Shown here: piece by piece, positions 40,160-56,267 of the stretch
How the letters are laid out: each line of letters opens with the position of its first letter
How positions within the stretch are numbered: position 1 is the first letter of the stretch
Source of the DNA: Certhia americana
Lineage: Eukaryota > Chordata > Aves > Passeriformes > Certhiidae
DNA length: 64,000 nt
Assembly: GCA_018697195.1 (NCBI GenBank)
Contig: CM031859.1
Span: forward strand, 58,955,195-59,019,194
Direction of reading: 5' to 3'
Notes under the pieces: model-generated
The model's input: only the letters and a program-made list of their open reading frames with translations
Database searches by the model: none
Told to the model about the DNA's origin: nothing
Position numbers and translations under genes: made by a program

Positions 40160-40178
40160 AAAAAAAAAAAAAAAAAAG
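40160..40178 (+). repeat. Poly-A run
   Basis: Run of about 18 A bases in intron sequence, followed by GGAAGC. No element body identified. Confidence 0.85.
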
Positions 40179-42180
40179 GAAGCTTAAGACAATTGTAAAT
40201 AAAGTACTTTTAATGCTAATTCCTTGAGCTGGGGGTGCACTTCAGGGTCAGCTCTGGCCCTGCATTTGATGAGGTAGAGAACCTACAGGTGATACCTATT
40301 TAGGGGCTTGAAAACAGGATTTTCTGTGGCAGGAAGACCAGTTCAGCTATGTGCTCCTTTGCTTCCCCTTCCTCCCAGCCCTATTGGTGTAAAATCACAC
40401 ATCTGTCAGATAGACCAGGGTTCAGTCAATGTGGAGGGCAAAAACCAAGTGCAGCTGAGTGACTGCTGCTGGAGTGGAGGCATCGGCTCACATGCACTGA
40501 GCATTACCAACTGTAGTTTCAGGTAGAGGCCAGTGAAAAACTAAGGTGAGCAATAAGGAGAAATTAGTTTCTTCATTGTCTGGGTTTGAAAGGTACAGTT
40601 TTGTTCCCTGTTGTGAGGGAGGAAGGTGGGTCTTTCAAAAAAATGCAGTTTTAGGTTTTACTCAAAAATAGGAGAAGATTGCTGATAAATGATGGAATTG
40701 TTTTCATATGGTGTTGGAGCTTCATTACAGCTATGTCTAACACTGGTTTTGTCACCCATTTTTAGTAGTGTTTATAACTCCTCATTACCAGTTGATCCTT
40801 TTGTCCTTAGTTTTTTTTTTAATTAATGTCACAATTGAAAGGAAAATCATGCTGCAGTTATGCATCTTGATACTTCAACAGTGACTGCGGATCAAACAGC
40901 AGATCACCAGCTTCTGCTGATGCAGAGTGGTTTAGGAACACAGAAATTACAAGATCAAAGAAGACAGATTCTTCTAATAGAGTATTCCGTCCATAACAAT
41001 AACAAAAGCTTCAGGAAAAAGGTGTCAGAATCCCTTCACAATTATGGAAAAAACTGCCATTCAGAAAAATTGTAGAACTACCACTGTCCTTTCATTGTAT
41101 GAGTTCACATTACTCATATATATTTTAGACTTTTTCCCCTATTTTTCATATTGCTTTAAAAATGCATATAATAAACAGAAAATTTACAACCCCCAATATA
41201 GCTCATGCTGTGGGCTTTGTTAATTCTCATGAAAATTATCTTTAAAAAGAAGCAATATGAAGTTTATAGCTCGTAGGTTTCCATATTGTTCTTGCATAGA
41301 AACTGGCATTCACAATTTCTGCTACCTCTGGAGATGAACAAACCAATAAAAAGGCATTAATCTCCCTACTGCTCAAGGATACTTTCCTTATTTCAGTACC
41401 TCTGTCTTACTGAAACCTTTCTTTTTCTGCGTATTATTATTCCCAATTGACTTTTAACATCATAATACTTTACATAAAATGTGAAATTCTAGGAAAAATT
41501 ATTTGCGCTAAAGGAATTAAAGGGTCACTCTTTAAAATAATACTAAAAATCATACATATGCTATATATTTGACTTAGTATTTATTTGGATGAACCTCTAA
41601 CAGGAAAATCAATTATATTTTTGCAGGTGAAATATTTTTTAGAAACTTCATTTGTTTTTTTCTGTTTTGTAGCTTGGTTGCATTTTTCTAAAAAATGGGT
41701 ACCTCGATTTATTTCATTGTGGTTTGTTTGGGTTTTTTTTCTCTAATGCATATCTTTGTAGGAGCTATTAATGAGCATTTAGAAAAACTTTGTGGAGTTT
41801 GTCTGTAGGTGGTAACATGTGAAGTGTCCCATCACCTGTACTCCAAACAAGTGATGACCACGTGGTGGTCATTATGTGACCCTAAATCAAGCCAGCACCT
41901 GGCACAGAGATGCCCATGTCCCAAACTGCTCGTACTTGTCATTCCTTGGACAAAACTTGTCAGCAGAAAGGCAATGTGGACCTGAGATCCCTGGTAGCTC
42001 ACTCATCCTTTTCAGATAAGGTCCCCAACCACCTTGGGCTGCACTCATCCCCAAAGCTGGAGGGTCATTCATGGCAGGACACTGGGCAGTGCCGTTGTCC
42101 CTGTTCTGTTTTTTCAGTTGGCATCAAAGCAGTGGGGGGTCCTCCTGTCAACTCCACAGTCACTAATTCACTGCTTTTGT

Positions 42181-42321
42181 TTTTTCTTCTCCTTTCTTTT
42201 TTTTTTTTCAGAGGGAGAGTGCTAGTGTTGGAAGGGAGAGAGGAATGTATTACATTACAAGGGAGAGAGGAAGGAGTATTCTGTTTTGTACAGCATGATT
42301 TGTTATCACACTAGCAATAAA
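42181..42321 (+). promoter_or_regulatory. Candidate cryptic terminal exon: acceptor plus AATAAA
   Basis: A 40-base pyrimidine tract ends in TTTTTTCAG at 42211, with a second AG at 42213. AATAAA follows at 42316-42321 and TGTTTGTATATTG lies 14-26 bases after it as a possible downstream element. If exon 37792-37937 were spliced here, the first AG gives a stop after four codons; the second AG gives about 32 extra codons ending at the TAG at 42312-42314. This is inference from signals only. Confidence 0.25.
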
Positions 42322-44079
42322 GAGAAAAACAATGTTTGTATATTGCTGCTTCTACAGTATTTCATCATCTTCTGGGACTGGCAGAGCAGCCTTTAGCAAA
42401 AAAGAATTCTTTGCTGCAGTTTTACTCATGTCAATATCTGCCTTTGAGTACATTAAATTCAGTGTGGAATAGTTAATTCAGGACCTTGACCTATACTTGC
42501 TTTTTGAAATCATTCTAGCTCTTAAATTCTTATAATAAGCCAGAGGCTGGTACTTGAAACCTATTCACAGTACACCACAACACTTCTTCAGTCGAGATCT
42601 CCCTGTTATCCTCCTCTCTACAACATTTTCTCCTTTGGTCTGTACTTCACAGGCAGAATTATTAGTACCTGGGTAGAAAGAGACTGTGTCTTATTTTAGC
42701 AGTTTCGTGACAATAACAGTATTTCACTGCTCAGAAAGGGTCAAAACAATGTTCTCACTGTACCGCTTTGCTAAAAAAAAGTGAAAGAATATCTTCTCAC
42801 AAATCGCTGGAGAGTATGTTTGCAAGAAGTTACGAAACTGCGTTTCAACAGCAGATAGAAAAATAACTGTGGAAACATCTTGGGTAAAAGCTATAGGGAA
42901 AATAGACAACCTTGCAGTTTGCCAGTAAAATGCTTGCAGTTCTTCTCATAGGGGTAGAAAGAAAGAATGTAGATGAACTAAATAATTTAGAACAAAAAGT
43001 GAAACAGAATTTGTGTAAATATTTTTTTTTTTTCATAATTGTCTCCAATTCCTGTTAGTTACATTTGCATATGCCAACAAGAAATAGTCAAAAGCCAAAA
43101 TAGAGTCAGAATGTGTGATATAATCTGCAGACTGGAGTTACTAGCACTTTATATGAGGTGCTAACTTAAACCCCTCTGGAACAGAGATTTCATAAGGGAA
43201 TTCTGATAGAAACAGAACTACCAGAAGTGGACACAATTTTTAAATTCTTTGTTATAGACGTATGATGTGCCAACTAGATAAAAGTGAGAGATCAGCAGAG
43301 GATTTAGCTATGCAGAATTCTGGTGAAGAAGCAAGATCATTAACTTTGCTTTGTTTGACCTCTCTAAAATTGCTTTATAGGGGAAGGGTCAGCTTTGCTT
43401 GCTCTGAAACGAAAACCCAAGACTTGTTTTTTAGCACTTTCACAGCGTGAAATGTGTTAACTGTTGAGATGGATTTTGTATAACAGTTCTGCATCCCAGT
43501 TTGAAACCACACTGTGGCATATATTTGACCACTTTGCACATGTATTTTTTTTAAATCTCTGAAAGAAAAATAACTGTTTTTTTAATTGTGAATTCAAAAT
43601 TGGAACATGTTAGGCTGCCACCCTTCACTTGAGAATGGTCACAAGCTGCCCCAGCTCCTCAAGCACAATATAAGGGCAAAATGCATACAAATCAAATGCT
43701 TAGTGGATGCTGACTTCCCAGTAGCATGTTGACTGGCTGTTTTGTTGAGATTTCACACACATACATAAAAATAACAGCATTTTTAGCTGATCCAAATAGA
43801 TTTTTCTCTGCAGCTGCATCTCTTGTAAAAGGCTTTTTGTTCCAATTCTTGAAGTCTGAAGTATTGCAAGTATTTTTTTTTTTTTAATCTCAGTTATGAT
43901 TTATGTGTTGTGATGACTTTAAGGGCTTGATTGGGCTACAAATGTGCTTTGAAAAAACAAGAAAATGTGCCCATGAAAAACACCGGCAGTTCAAAGCTGA
44001 ATATTGAGCATACAGTTGTAAACTCACATGGCACATGGCTGGGTAGGTTTTTTTGGCAGAGCCAGAGTCTCAACCTGCA

Positions 44080-44350
44080 GTGATGCTAAAGATATTAGCA
44101 AATTAGCACTGCAAAGCTTGCCAGCGTATTCGCTAGAGTCCTGCTCATGCTCTCACTGCTGTAATTAAAACTAATTATTTTCTAAAACATAGTAATACAT
44201 GAATATGTGCAATAATCATTTTGTAGTGGGCAATCTGTGAAGTATTTTTAAAGCTTCTTTTCCCCCTCCTATCTTTGGCTCGCTATGCAGTGTGCCTGCT
44301 GCCAGGTACAAGCCAGCACTGTCATTTTGCGAGAGCCATGCTACTCTGTA
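44080..44350 (+). promoter_or_regulatory. Candidate noncoding regulatory stretch
   Basis: The stretch holds GTAATTAAAACTAATTATTT at 44161-44180, two homeodomain-type TAATTA/TAATT cores, set among balanced-composition sequence with few simple runs. Such texture is common in conserved intronic enhancers, but conservation cannot be judged from one genome. Confidence 0.2.
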
Positions 44351-45400
44351 AAGACAGTGATCCTTTACTGATTCTTAAATTTTTACATTTGGGATATATA
44401 TTTTTCCTTTTTATTGTCTTCTAGTTTATTTTGTATGTTTTTCTTACCTCATATCCTTTGAAGGAAGGGCATGAGGGGGATTAAAAAGAGAGAAAGGGAA
44501 GGTAATCCAGTCTTTTGCAAATGCTGTGCATGTGGTTTTCAGCAGGCAAAGAATCACCTGGTGTCTTGCTGCTGTTTTCTGGTTATTTGCATTGATTCAG
44601 TGTCATGGCACCTCCTAGCATCTGCTCTGCCCAGTATTTTCTATTTGTCTGAATGTTTCTTCTTGCATCTTTCTAGAAATCCAGGAACCCAGCAGCTCTG
44701 CAACAATAATACTTTACTTGGCACTTGCATCTTCAAATAAAAAAACCCTTAAACTCCTTGCCGCCCTGGGAAGCAACTGTATGCCATTATCAGAGAAAGA
44801 CATTTGTGTGTTTGTTATAGTCCCACCTCATTTTGGCAGGAGGAAGAAGCTGAGCGCTGGTTGTCCAGCAGAGCACAGTTTACAGCTTGTAATTCTGTAG
44901 TTAAGGCTCACAGTGGCTGAGACATTCATATTGAAGTCAGTAGGGGCAGGAATTATCTGCTGGACACCAGCCTTAATACAGACGTAATCGGAAAATTCAG
45001 GCTTTTTCTTGGATTTAACATGGCAAGCAGAATATGCATTGTTTTCATTTACGTTTGTCTGTTGCTAAAGGGAGAATGCAGTAATTAAAATAGACTTGTT
45101 GTGTTAAAATGTTGTGGTCAAATGTGGGGACAGTTGAAGAGCACCAGCAGCATGAAGAATGAATTCTACTCTGTTAAGTGGTGGTTGTCTTGCATAGTGC
45201 TTGTATTCTCTTCTTGATCATTCTCCTTTGTTTCCACAATTCTACTGAAGAGGATTCCAGGTTTCCGGATGCTAGAATAACAGGACAGAGGTGGGAAAAC
45301 CTCTCCTTCATGTGGCGCCACAACCATGCAGCAGGAAGCGTGTTTTTTCCTACAAAGCCAAACGTAGTCATGCTTAACTGTTTCTCCTGTTTTCGATTAG

Positions 45401-45510
45401 CACCTATGGGTCTTGCAGATATGATGACACCTGGTGAGTCCAAACTTCCCCTTCCTCTCAAAGCAGATGGCAAAGAAGAAGGAGCCCCCCAACCCGAGAG
45501 CAAGTCAAAG
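45401..45510 (+). CDS. ARID1B: ARID1B exon ([14 protein letters not shown]...ESKSK)
   Basis: This 110-nt exon encodes about 37 residues, [20 protein letters not shown] followed by [16 protein letters not shown], a linker segment conserved in vertebrate ARID1B. It enters in phase 1 after TTTCGATTAG and leaves in phase 0. The donor AAG/GTATTT is weak in its intronic half. The reading frame stays open both upstream (from about 45178) and downstream (to 45930) of the exon, so an open frame of about 750 bases covers it; only 45401-45510 is supported as ARID1B coding. Confidence 0.95.
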
Positions 45511-45635
45511 GTATTTACCACCTTCCGCATGTGGTGTCGGTTCCGCCCGCAGAAGTCTGCTGTGTTGTCCTTCATCTCCTGGTTTTGGCCTACCCACTTC
45601 TGTTCTTTCCTGCATGCCTTTCCATTCACGTGCAA

Positions 45636-45700
45636 TCTCTTTGTTTCTTTTTCTTTTCTTTCTTTCTTTTTTTTCTTTTTATTTCTTTTTTTTTTTCCTC
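45636..45700 (+). repeat. Long polypyrimidine tract
   Basis: An almost pure C/T stretch (mostly T with scattered C, a single interrupting G near 45643 and one A near 45681) about 125 bases after the weak donor of exon 45401-45510. It resembles binding ground for polypyrimidine-tract proteins and could also serve as a decoy acceptor region. Confidence 0.85.
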
Positions 45701-46090
45701 ATTGTGTGGATCTGAAAGTTACTAGTTCTTACGGCATTTTAACTTGCGGGGGCAAAGCATCCCAAGCCAAAAGTTGCGTGGGAATTTGGCTGTGCCAGGT
45801 GGGTGGGAAAGAAGGGTCTTGCCTGGTTTCAATCCTTGCAGCCATTTTTCTCTGCATTCAGTTATGGCTTCCTGTTTTGGCCGCAGCAGCAACATACTTA
45901 ATGTTTTGCTTTCCTGCCTTATTTGATTAAATAAGGTGAACAGCTTGTTTTTGTTTCTTTCTTTCATAATGGGAAACCCATGCTTAGCATTTCATGTGAG
46001 CTTGAAGTAAGCATGGTGGCTTAGTGACTTTAGCCAAGCATCCAGCAAACTTTCCAAATTATACTAATTAACAATGTTGTTTTATTACCT

Positions 46091-46173
46091 TTTATATATA
46101 TATATAAATATATTTATATATGTGTGTGTTTTCTGTATGTGTCTCTCTGTTTATATATATTTTATATATAAAA
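46091..46173 (+). repeat. TA/TG simple-repeat zone
   Basis: Interrupted TA tracts, a short TG tract and more TA tracts about 100-180 bases before the acceptor of exon 46271-46429. Confidence 0.92.
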
Positions 46174-46270
46174 ATCGGTCAGTCTGTTAAACTGGATGTA
46201 CTTTTTTTTTGTTTTTAATAAAGTTTGCCCTGCCTTTGTCATATTTTTTTTTTTTATTCCTCTACCACAG

Positions 46271-46429
46271 GATAGCTACAGCTCTCAGGGTATTTCTCAG
46301 CCCCCAACCCCAGGCAACCTGCCAGTCCCTTCCCCAATGTCCCCAAGCTCTGCTAGCATCTCCTCATTTCATGGAGATGAAAGTGATAGCATTAGCAGCC
46401 CAGGCTGGCCAAAGACTCCATCAAGCCCT
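46271..46429 (+). CDS. ARID1B: ARID1B exon, frame-neutral cassette ([10 protein letters not shown]...KTPSSP)
   Basis: This exon is exactly 159 nt and encodes 53 residues: [20 protein letters not shown], then [20 protein letters not shown], then [13 protein letters not shown]. It is rich in Ser and Pro with several SP/TP sites, so it is a likely phosphorylated, disordered insert before the ARID. The acceptor is TACCACAG/GA and the donor CCCT/GTAAGT. Both ends are phase 0, so skipping joins ...ESKSK directly to KSSSS... without a frame change. From memory, human ARID1B isoforms differ by a segment of this size. Confidence 0.95.
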
Positions 46430-49400
46430 GTAAGTGGCTCTGGTTATTTTGGTTTTTGTTTATTTTTTGTAATTAATTATATTTTAATGCTTGCTTGTTT
46501 GTTTTGTAAATTCCTTTTCTTTATTATTTATCCACTAAACAGTTTTCTTTCTTTATAACACTGGGTACAAATTCTGCTCTCGGACACATGACTGTAAGTT
46601 CCACTGCCTGGCTTCAGTGGGGCCTGAGCATGCTTATCCAAGGGCAAAATTTGTCCCAACAGTATTTGAAATAAAAAAGAGTAAAATTGTGTGCATCATG
46701 CGAGTGTGCTGTCTGGTAAAACAGCAGTTGCTGTGAAGAAAACATCCTTCCTGTGATGCATCAGCTTCCAAGCATGCCGACTGTGTTGTTAAGAACAATT
46801 CCATTTCTGTTCCTGGGCCCAAACTCCTTCACACAACTGACTTCACTCTGGTTGCTGCACTTGTCTTTACTAGGAATATTTAGGGGGAAAAAAAGCAAAA
46901 CAAAACGATAAATCTTCTCCCTATTGAAATTAATACCCATCAAAAGTTAAATTCGGGACTCAGCACCACAAAAAAGTTGCCATTCATATTTTTGAAACAT
47001 TTTTAATTTTGAATTATGTAATTTGAAATACAACCATTAGGCTGTCAAGGCACAGTCTAGTCTTTTGGTCTAAAAAACCAAAATTGTTCCTAATTTTCTT
47101 CATTTGGTTATTTTGAAATAACCCAGACTGTGAGCTGAAAAAAGACCCTGATGCAGGTACATTTTTAGAAAGCTATTTTTTAGATGAGTAATGTTTAATC
47201 ATTCTCATACAGGTTGTAAAGAAAAACCTGAGGGAGATGTGGAGCTAAAACCAAATTTCATCATCTGTCTTTCTATCTATATATATCTGCACACACCTAG
47301 GAAATATATATACGTATGTAGAAAAGAGAATGCAGACTTAAGATGATATGGTCTATGGGGAGCAAATGTCCATCTGGTCATTTTTGCTTTTTTTTTTTTA
47401 ATAATGAGGAATATATATGTTGTTTCTCTCTTACTTCTTTTTATCAAAAGTAGAAATTAACGTAATTTCTCTGTAGAAAAAAAATGTAGCATATTCTGCA
47501 TGTGCAGAATATAAAGGGGGTTTTCCCCAGTGTTAAAGTGCACATAAATTATGAATAATTCTTTAATAACAATTTTTACAAAGTGATATGTTAAAGATGT
47601 GTCTCAGGGCAAACAGAGGAAGGCCAGTCAGAGGGGAAGAGATCTAACCATCCAAAACCCAGACATTTACAGAATCCCCTGAGCAAGGGGGCAGCATGGC
47701 ATGAAATGTACCACTTAAATGTTTGGATGTTGATTTAACCGCAACTTTGAGTCTCAGAAGGCAGCTGATGTTACTTGTTCCCACAGGGTCTCATCCTTTT
47801 CTTAAAAGCATTTATAAAAGGATGACACCAAAAATTCTGTTAGTTGTCTTTGTAGTAATGTTTGGGATATTGCTTGTATGGGCAGTTTTCTGGAGGAAAG
47901 CAGGAAGAGTTGTTGCACAGGATATCCAACACATTGAGTGCTTCCTCTACAACCAGACCATAATGCATTCCTGAGCTCACTGGATAAACTGCATAGCAAA
48001 TCCTGGAGTCATCATGAACATATGTGGAGATATTTTCATGTAAATAAAGTATAGCTTATTGGCAGAGTATAACATTGGAAAAAATAAATGAGGAAAGTTT
48101 GTGCTTTCAATTTCTTCTGATTGTGCTTCTCTCCAAAAGATTCAGTTAGACATGGGTAAATACAGTACTTTGGAATGATAGAAAAATAAGTGCTGCAAAT
48201 GAGCTGATCCCTTTTTACCTATGAAGGCCAGTGGATTGGATAACTTTATTGACTTCAACAGCAGCCTGACATAGACTGGAACGATTGATTGCAGGCATTT
48301 CGTTACACTTGAAAACAGCCTAAACTGGTTCATTAAATCCCAAAGCTGCTTCTTGTGCTACAACTTGTCCATTCCAGTAGAGGATAAAAGCAGGGGTAAA
48401 TGATCTCTGATACACTTCAAGGTATCCCTGTGATCCTACTAAGTGGGCCCTCTCTTTCAGCTGTTTTATGTGGAAGTGAGGCATGAGGAAATGGGGAGAA
48501 AGAACCGTTGAACATTAGGTTTTGAGGCCTCTTTGGGTATGTCAGGAAAAGGGCACTTCTGCTATGCCAGTTGGTATGTAATGTGCATCCCTGACAGTGG
48601 TGAGGTAGTTCTAAAATTCTTTAAAAGAGACATTTCAAGTGTGGATGTAAACTATGCAGGGTCACTGCAACATGAGTAAAACAGTACGTTATGAAGACCC
48701 CATAAAACAGCTGTTCACTGTCCATAGGTACCCATGAATGTGACAGTGAATACACCTGAACAGTACTGCACCTCCATGGTGCTAGCTGGAAGGGACCTCC
48801 AGAGTCCTTCAGGAGAAAATATTGACAAAGGAACGTGTCCTGCACAAGCTTTTGACAGGGATTGGACTTTGGCAGTTTTAGCTGCTTGTGTATGTACAGT
48901 AGTCAGAGGTCTGTGTAACACATGTAATATTGGCTAATTCTTCATTGAAGTCAGGGAGGGGAGCAGTAGATAATTGTATATATATAGATCCTTAAAGATC
49001 TGTACAGAAGCAACTACTACCCACTGCCTTTCATGTGAAAATAACTCCTACAGAAATTTGTGTTCTCTGAAGGATTCTGCCGACTCACCATACAAGGGTC
49101 TGCATATAATACTATTTTAATGGTGGGTAGGTGTATTGAAAAGAAAGTATGGGTTTCAACAGATTTAGTATGGGAATTGGCTTTGGTATCCACTTACTTT
49201 GGTGGAGTTTTTTTAATGACCCATTTAAACACTGCCAGTATATCATGTGGAAGAGTGCTGGGGATTGCAGGCAGAGTATGATAGAACTAAATCAGTAAAG
49301 ATACGTGCCACAGGCTTGCACTAGCATTCTTCTGTCACCAAAATTATCAACATAATTAACAGAAGAAAAGGTTATGATCTGTGTTCTTTGACATTGCCTG

Positions 49401-52400
49401 GGATGTGGTAGTTTTAGTTTAAAAATGGGATCTTTGTCTTCTAAACCCTTGTTTTATAAGGGTTAATATTTATAGGTAAATTTAGGCTTCCAGCTGAACT
49501 TGCCCATGTAAAATGGAAGTTTGTTTGTGTGTAGACTAGCTTGCACACATCTGTCATTTTTATCCGTTTACATTTATAAAAATAGAGAAGAGAAAAGGAT
49601 CTTTACTCTTAAGGAACAGCATTCTTCCCTCCAGTGCATTCTTCTAAAGTTAACATTTCATTTTAGAAGAAAATTGCACCCATTTTACAAAGCATGACAA
49701 CCTGAAAGCTCACACAGTAAGAAACACTTCTTACCTTCTGTAAGCTGTGAAAAGTTTTCAGATTATACTGTCATTTTAGAGCTTGCTGCCACACTACTGA
49801 AAAGCAGCATCATTTGAGATGTACAGTAGAAAAATGCAGAAAGAAAAATTTTTAACTGTTTCCCTTCTGCTCTGATTCTGATATGAAAAAGCGAATGTTA
49901 GCATATAAAAATGAAACCTGAAAACTGGTAAATCTGACCTTTCTTCATCATGGTTCACCATAAAACTGAAATAGAAATACATTGCCTCATATGTTAGAAT
50001 ATAAGCACATAGAAAATTTGCTGGGTAAAAACTGAAATTTCCCACCTTTGTTTTTGTAGAGTTCTGGGGCATCTTAAGTGTCAGATTAAAATTGGTGCTG
50101 GTGAGCAGTAGAGTAACTGTGTACTAAATGCAAAAGGTAGTGGGGTAGTTCCAGTTCATTCAGCTGTTCAAGCTTGTGTCTTGAACATGTATCTGGTGCT
50201 CACCACAACATCAAATTAGTAGCAACATGATTTCTCTACTTCCCCCTTTCCACCCATCCAAAAAAACCCTCCCAAACTTTGACAAAGTGTATTTGTTGCT
50301 AAGAGTTAGTTATTTTCTTGAACACCCAGATACATAGCAAGTGATGCTTTCAGTAAATTGGTTGCTATTATGGAACCAGTTTGTGCTTTCTCTGCATAAT
50401 CTGCAGGATTCGTGTCAATGTATTTCCTGCCAGCCACTTAGTATTAATAAAACAAATTTAGCCCTGACTCTTACTTCAGTAGGAGCTGTAACGCAACGGA
50501 GTCTGGCTGAAGTAAATTCAGGCATGCACCTCATTTCTAAGAAAGGTAATCATATCTGTCTGTAGAAAGGATTGCTGTGAAGAAGTTACAGTGTCAGCAA
50601 GGCAGAAAACTTTAAAGGAGGCTATTTATTTAATTAAAATTAATATCCATTCACTGCAAAGAAAAGCAATGGCTCATGGAACTGCTAGGTCACCCCCCTT
50701 GGCTTCATGTTTCTTTTCTCCTGACTGTCTTCCATTTTTGCCAAGTTGCAGCTGGTAGCTGGAAGGAGATACAGAGTCTGTCATATTTTCCAGGCTAGCA
50801 TGCAAGATGAATGGTGGCAATGCTCTTGAAATCATTGGCAGTGGGGTTCTACTCTGCTGTATCCCTCTTTCATGGTGTTGAGTGCCAGGCCTCACCACTA
50901 CGTAGGGACATGGACAGAGTGGTTCTGTAGTAATTGTGAGGTACAGTGAGGACCATTTTTAGAGATGTTCAGCTGGAAACAAGTTCCTGTTTACTTGACA
51001 ATACTCTGTCTTCAGTTCAAAGTAAGGAAAAGGCAAAGGAGGGAAAGAGTGATTGACTAGATGAGTTTTAAGAAATGTCTACTGCAATCAACAACAGTTT
51101 AGGCTTTTACTATACAGACATAAAGGATATGTTTCCCTTCACATATTTGGCTCCTTTCCCAAAGCTTTATGTCAGTCTTCTTCCCTTGTGTTTAATTCTG
51201 AACCACTCCCATCTTGCACTGCTGAGCAAATCAGTTCACTTGCTGCAAGTAGGAGGGTCTTCCTGCTGTAGCAGCAGCCCCTCTCTGCTGTCAGAGCTGA
51301 AGCAGCTCGGGTAGGGTCTGTGACATGGTCTGTCCACAAATGGCACAGAGCCCAGCTCACAGGGTTACATTGCACCCAAAAGATAGGGTGCGAATTTATA
51401 GCTTGGGTAGCAGCTTCAGTGCTTTCTGCTGTCTCTACATTGAAAAATAAAAAGTAAAGAGTATCAAACATAACATGAGCTTTCATTAGCCACAAAGCCC
51501 AAGGAGCAGCAGGAAGGCAGGTTCACTCTTTTTGCCATAGAGATGGAATTCTGCTCTTGCCACCTCTTCTGCTTTTTCTGGTGGTGTCTCAGCTCTGATT
51601 GCTGTCCATCCTTGGTTTTCCCCAGGTCATAATACACATTCCCTTTACAAGGTTGGGCAAGTGAGATGGGTATCATCTGTACTTCGTCAGGGGAGGAGAG
51701 TAGTTGCTGCTTACAAGCCTTATTGGATCAGGCAGCTAATTGGCAGTTCACAAAGAGTATTGCCACCAGTCTCCTTGTACTGTAGGCACTCTTGCTTATC
51801 TTGCCTTTTGGCCACCAGTGATGTGAAGTGGTAATAAAGCATAACAATTTGCGACTCTGAAGAGAGGAGTACTTCTCCGTGTACTAGTTTGCCATGATTC
51901 ACACTTTAGGCTATTTTTGTACAATTCTTGCTCTGGAGGATCACTTTCAGGTTTTCTAGCCCATCTTTGAGGACAAAGAGGAGAGGATTGGTTTGGTTTT
52001 AGGATATTCTAAGGTTTTGTGGGACAAACTTGTTTCTAATTTTACCTAAATAGTTGCTTGCAAAGCACTTTGAAATAAGTGGATGAGAAGCACTCTGCCA
52101 GAGCCACCTCTTCTTAAAATGACATGAGGCAACATCAGAAACTTGCCTTCTGGGATCCAAAGTTCAGATCAGTGAAAAAAAATATGAAAATGGGGAGTTT
52201 GGGCCCTTTATTTATAAAGCTGACTTTTCTGTATATGGACAGAGTGTACTGTTTGTGCCTGAACTAGTAGCCTTCATTCCTGACTGTTGTGTGATAGCTT
52301 TAGTTTGTTTGACATCTTCTCTTTTTCAATGTTGTGAGTTTCTTACTTTCTTTTCCCTTCCCCTCCCACCCTTCCCCCAACTCTTTCTTTTCTTCTTGCA

Positions 52401-52406
52401 ATTTAG
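46430..52406 (+). other. ARID1B: ARID1B intron (6.0 kb)
   Basis: AT-rich intron with a short TA-rich zone near 47272-47320 and T runs. A possible MIR fragment in reverse orientation (CCCATTTTACAAAGCATGAC near 49679) is too short to call. The last 60 bases form a strong C/T-rich acceptor tract ending CAATTTAG. Confidence 0.85.

Positions 52407-56267
<3,861 letters not shown>

Larger units (their letters stand above)
37938..45400 (+). other. ARID1B: ARID1B intron (7.5 kb)
   Basis: AT-rich intron. It carries a long poly-A followed by a GA tract at 39260-39306, a poly-A run at about 40160-40177, a splice-acceptor-like site followed by a polyadenylation signal at about 42180-42321, and a stretch around 44080-44350 with paired homeodomain-type TAATTA cores. 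Nothing else is recognisable. Confidence 0.85.
45511..46270 (+). other. ARID1B: ARID1B intron (760 bp), pyrimidine- and TA-rich
   Basis: The shortest intron in the window. It has a roughly 65-base pyrimidine tract at 45636-45700, a TA/TG simple-repeat zone at 46091-46173, and an A/T-rich acceptor region with a poly-T tract ending CTACCACAG at 46270. Its first 420 bases keep the exon's frame open. Confidence 0.9.

Noticed and set aside
45178..45930. 250-codon open frame as a separate gene
   Set aside because: Only 45401-45510 inside it is ARID1B coding with splice sites; the rest is intron that happens to lack stops.
48760..48860. Possible CR1 end (GCTAGCTGGAAGGGACCTCC)
   Set aside because: The similarity to the antisense CR1 start is about 20 bases and does not continue.
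49675..49725. Possible MIR fragment in reverse orientation (CCCATTTTACAAAGCATGAC)
   Set aside because: A short match with no second supporting block.
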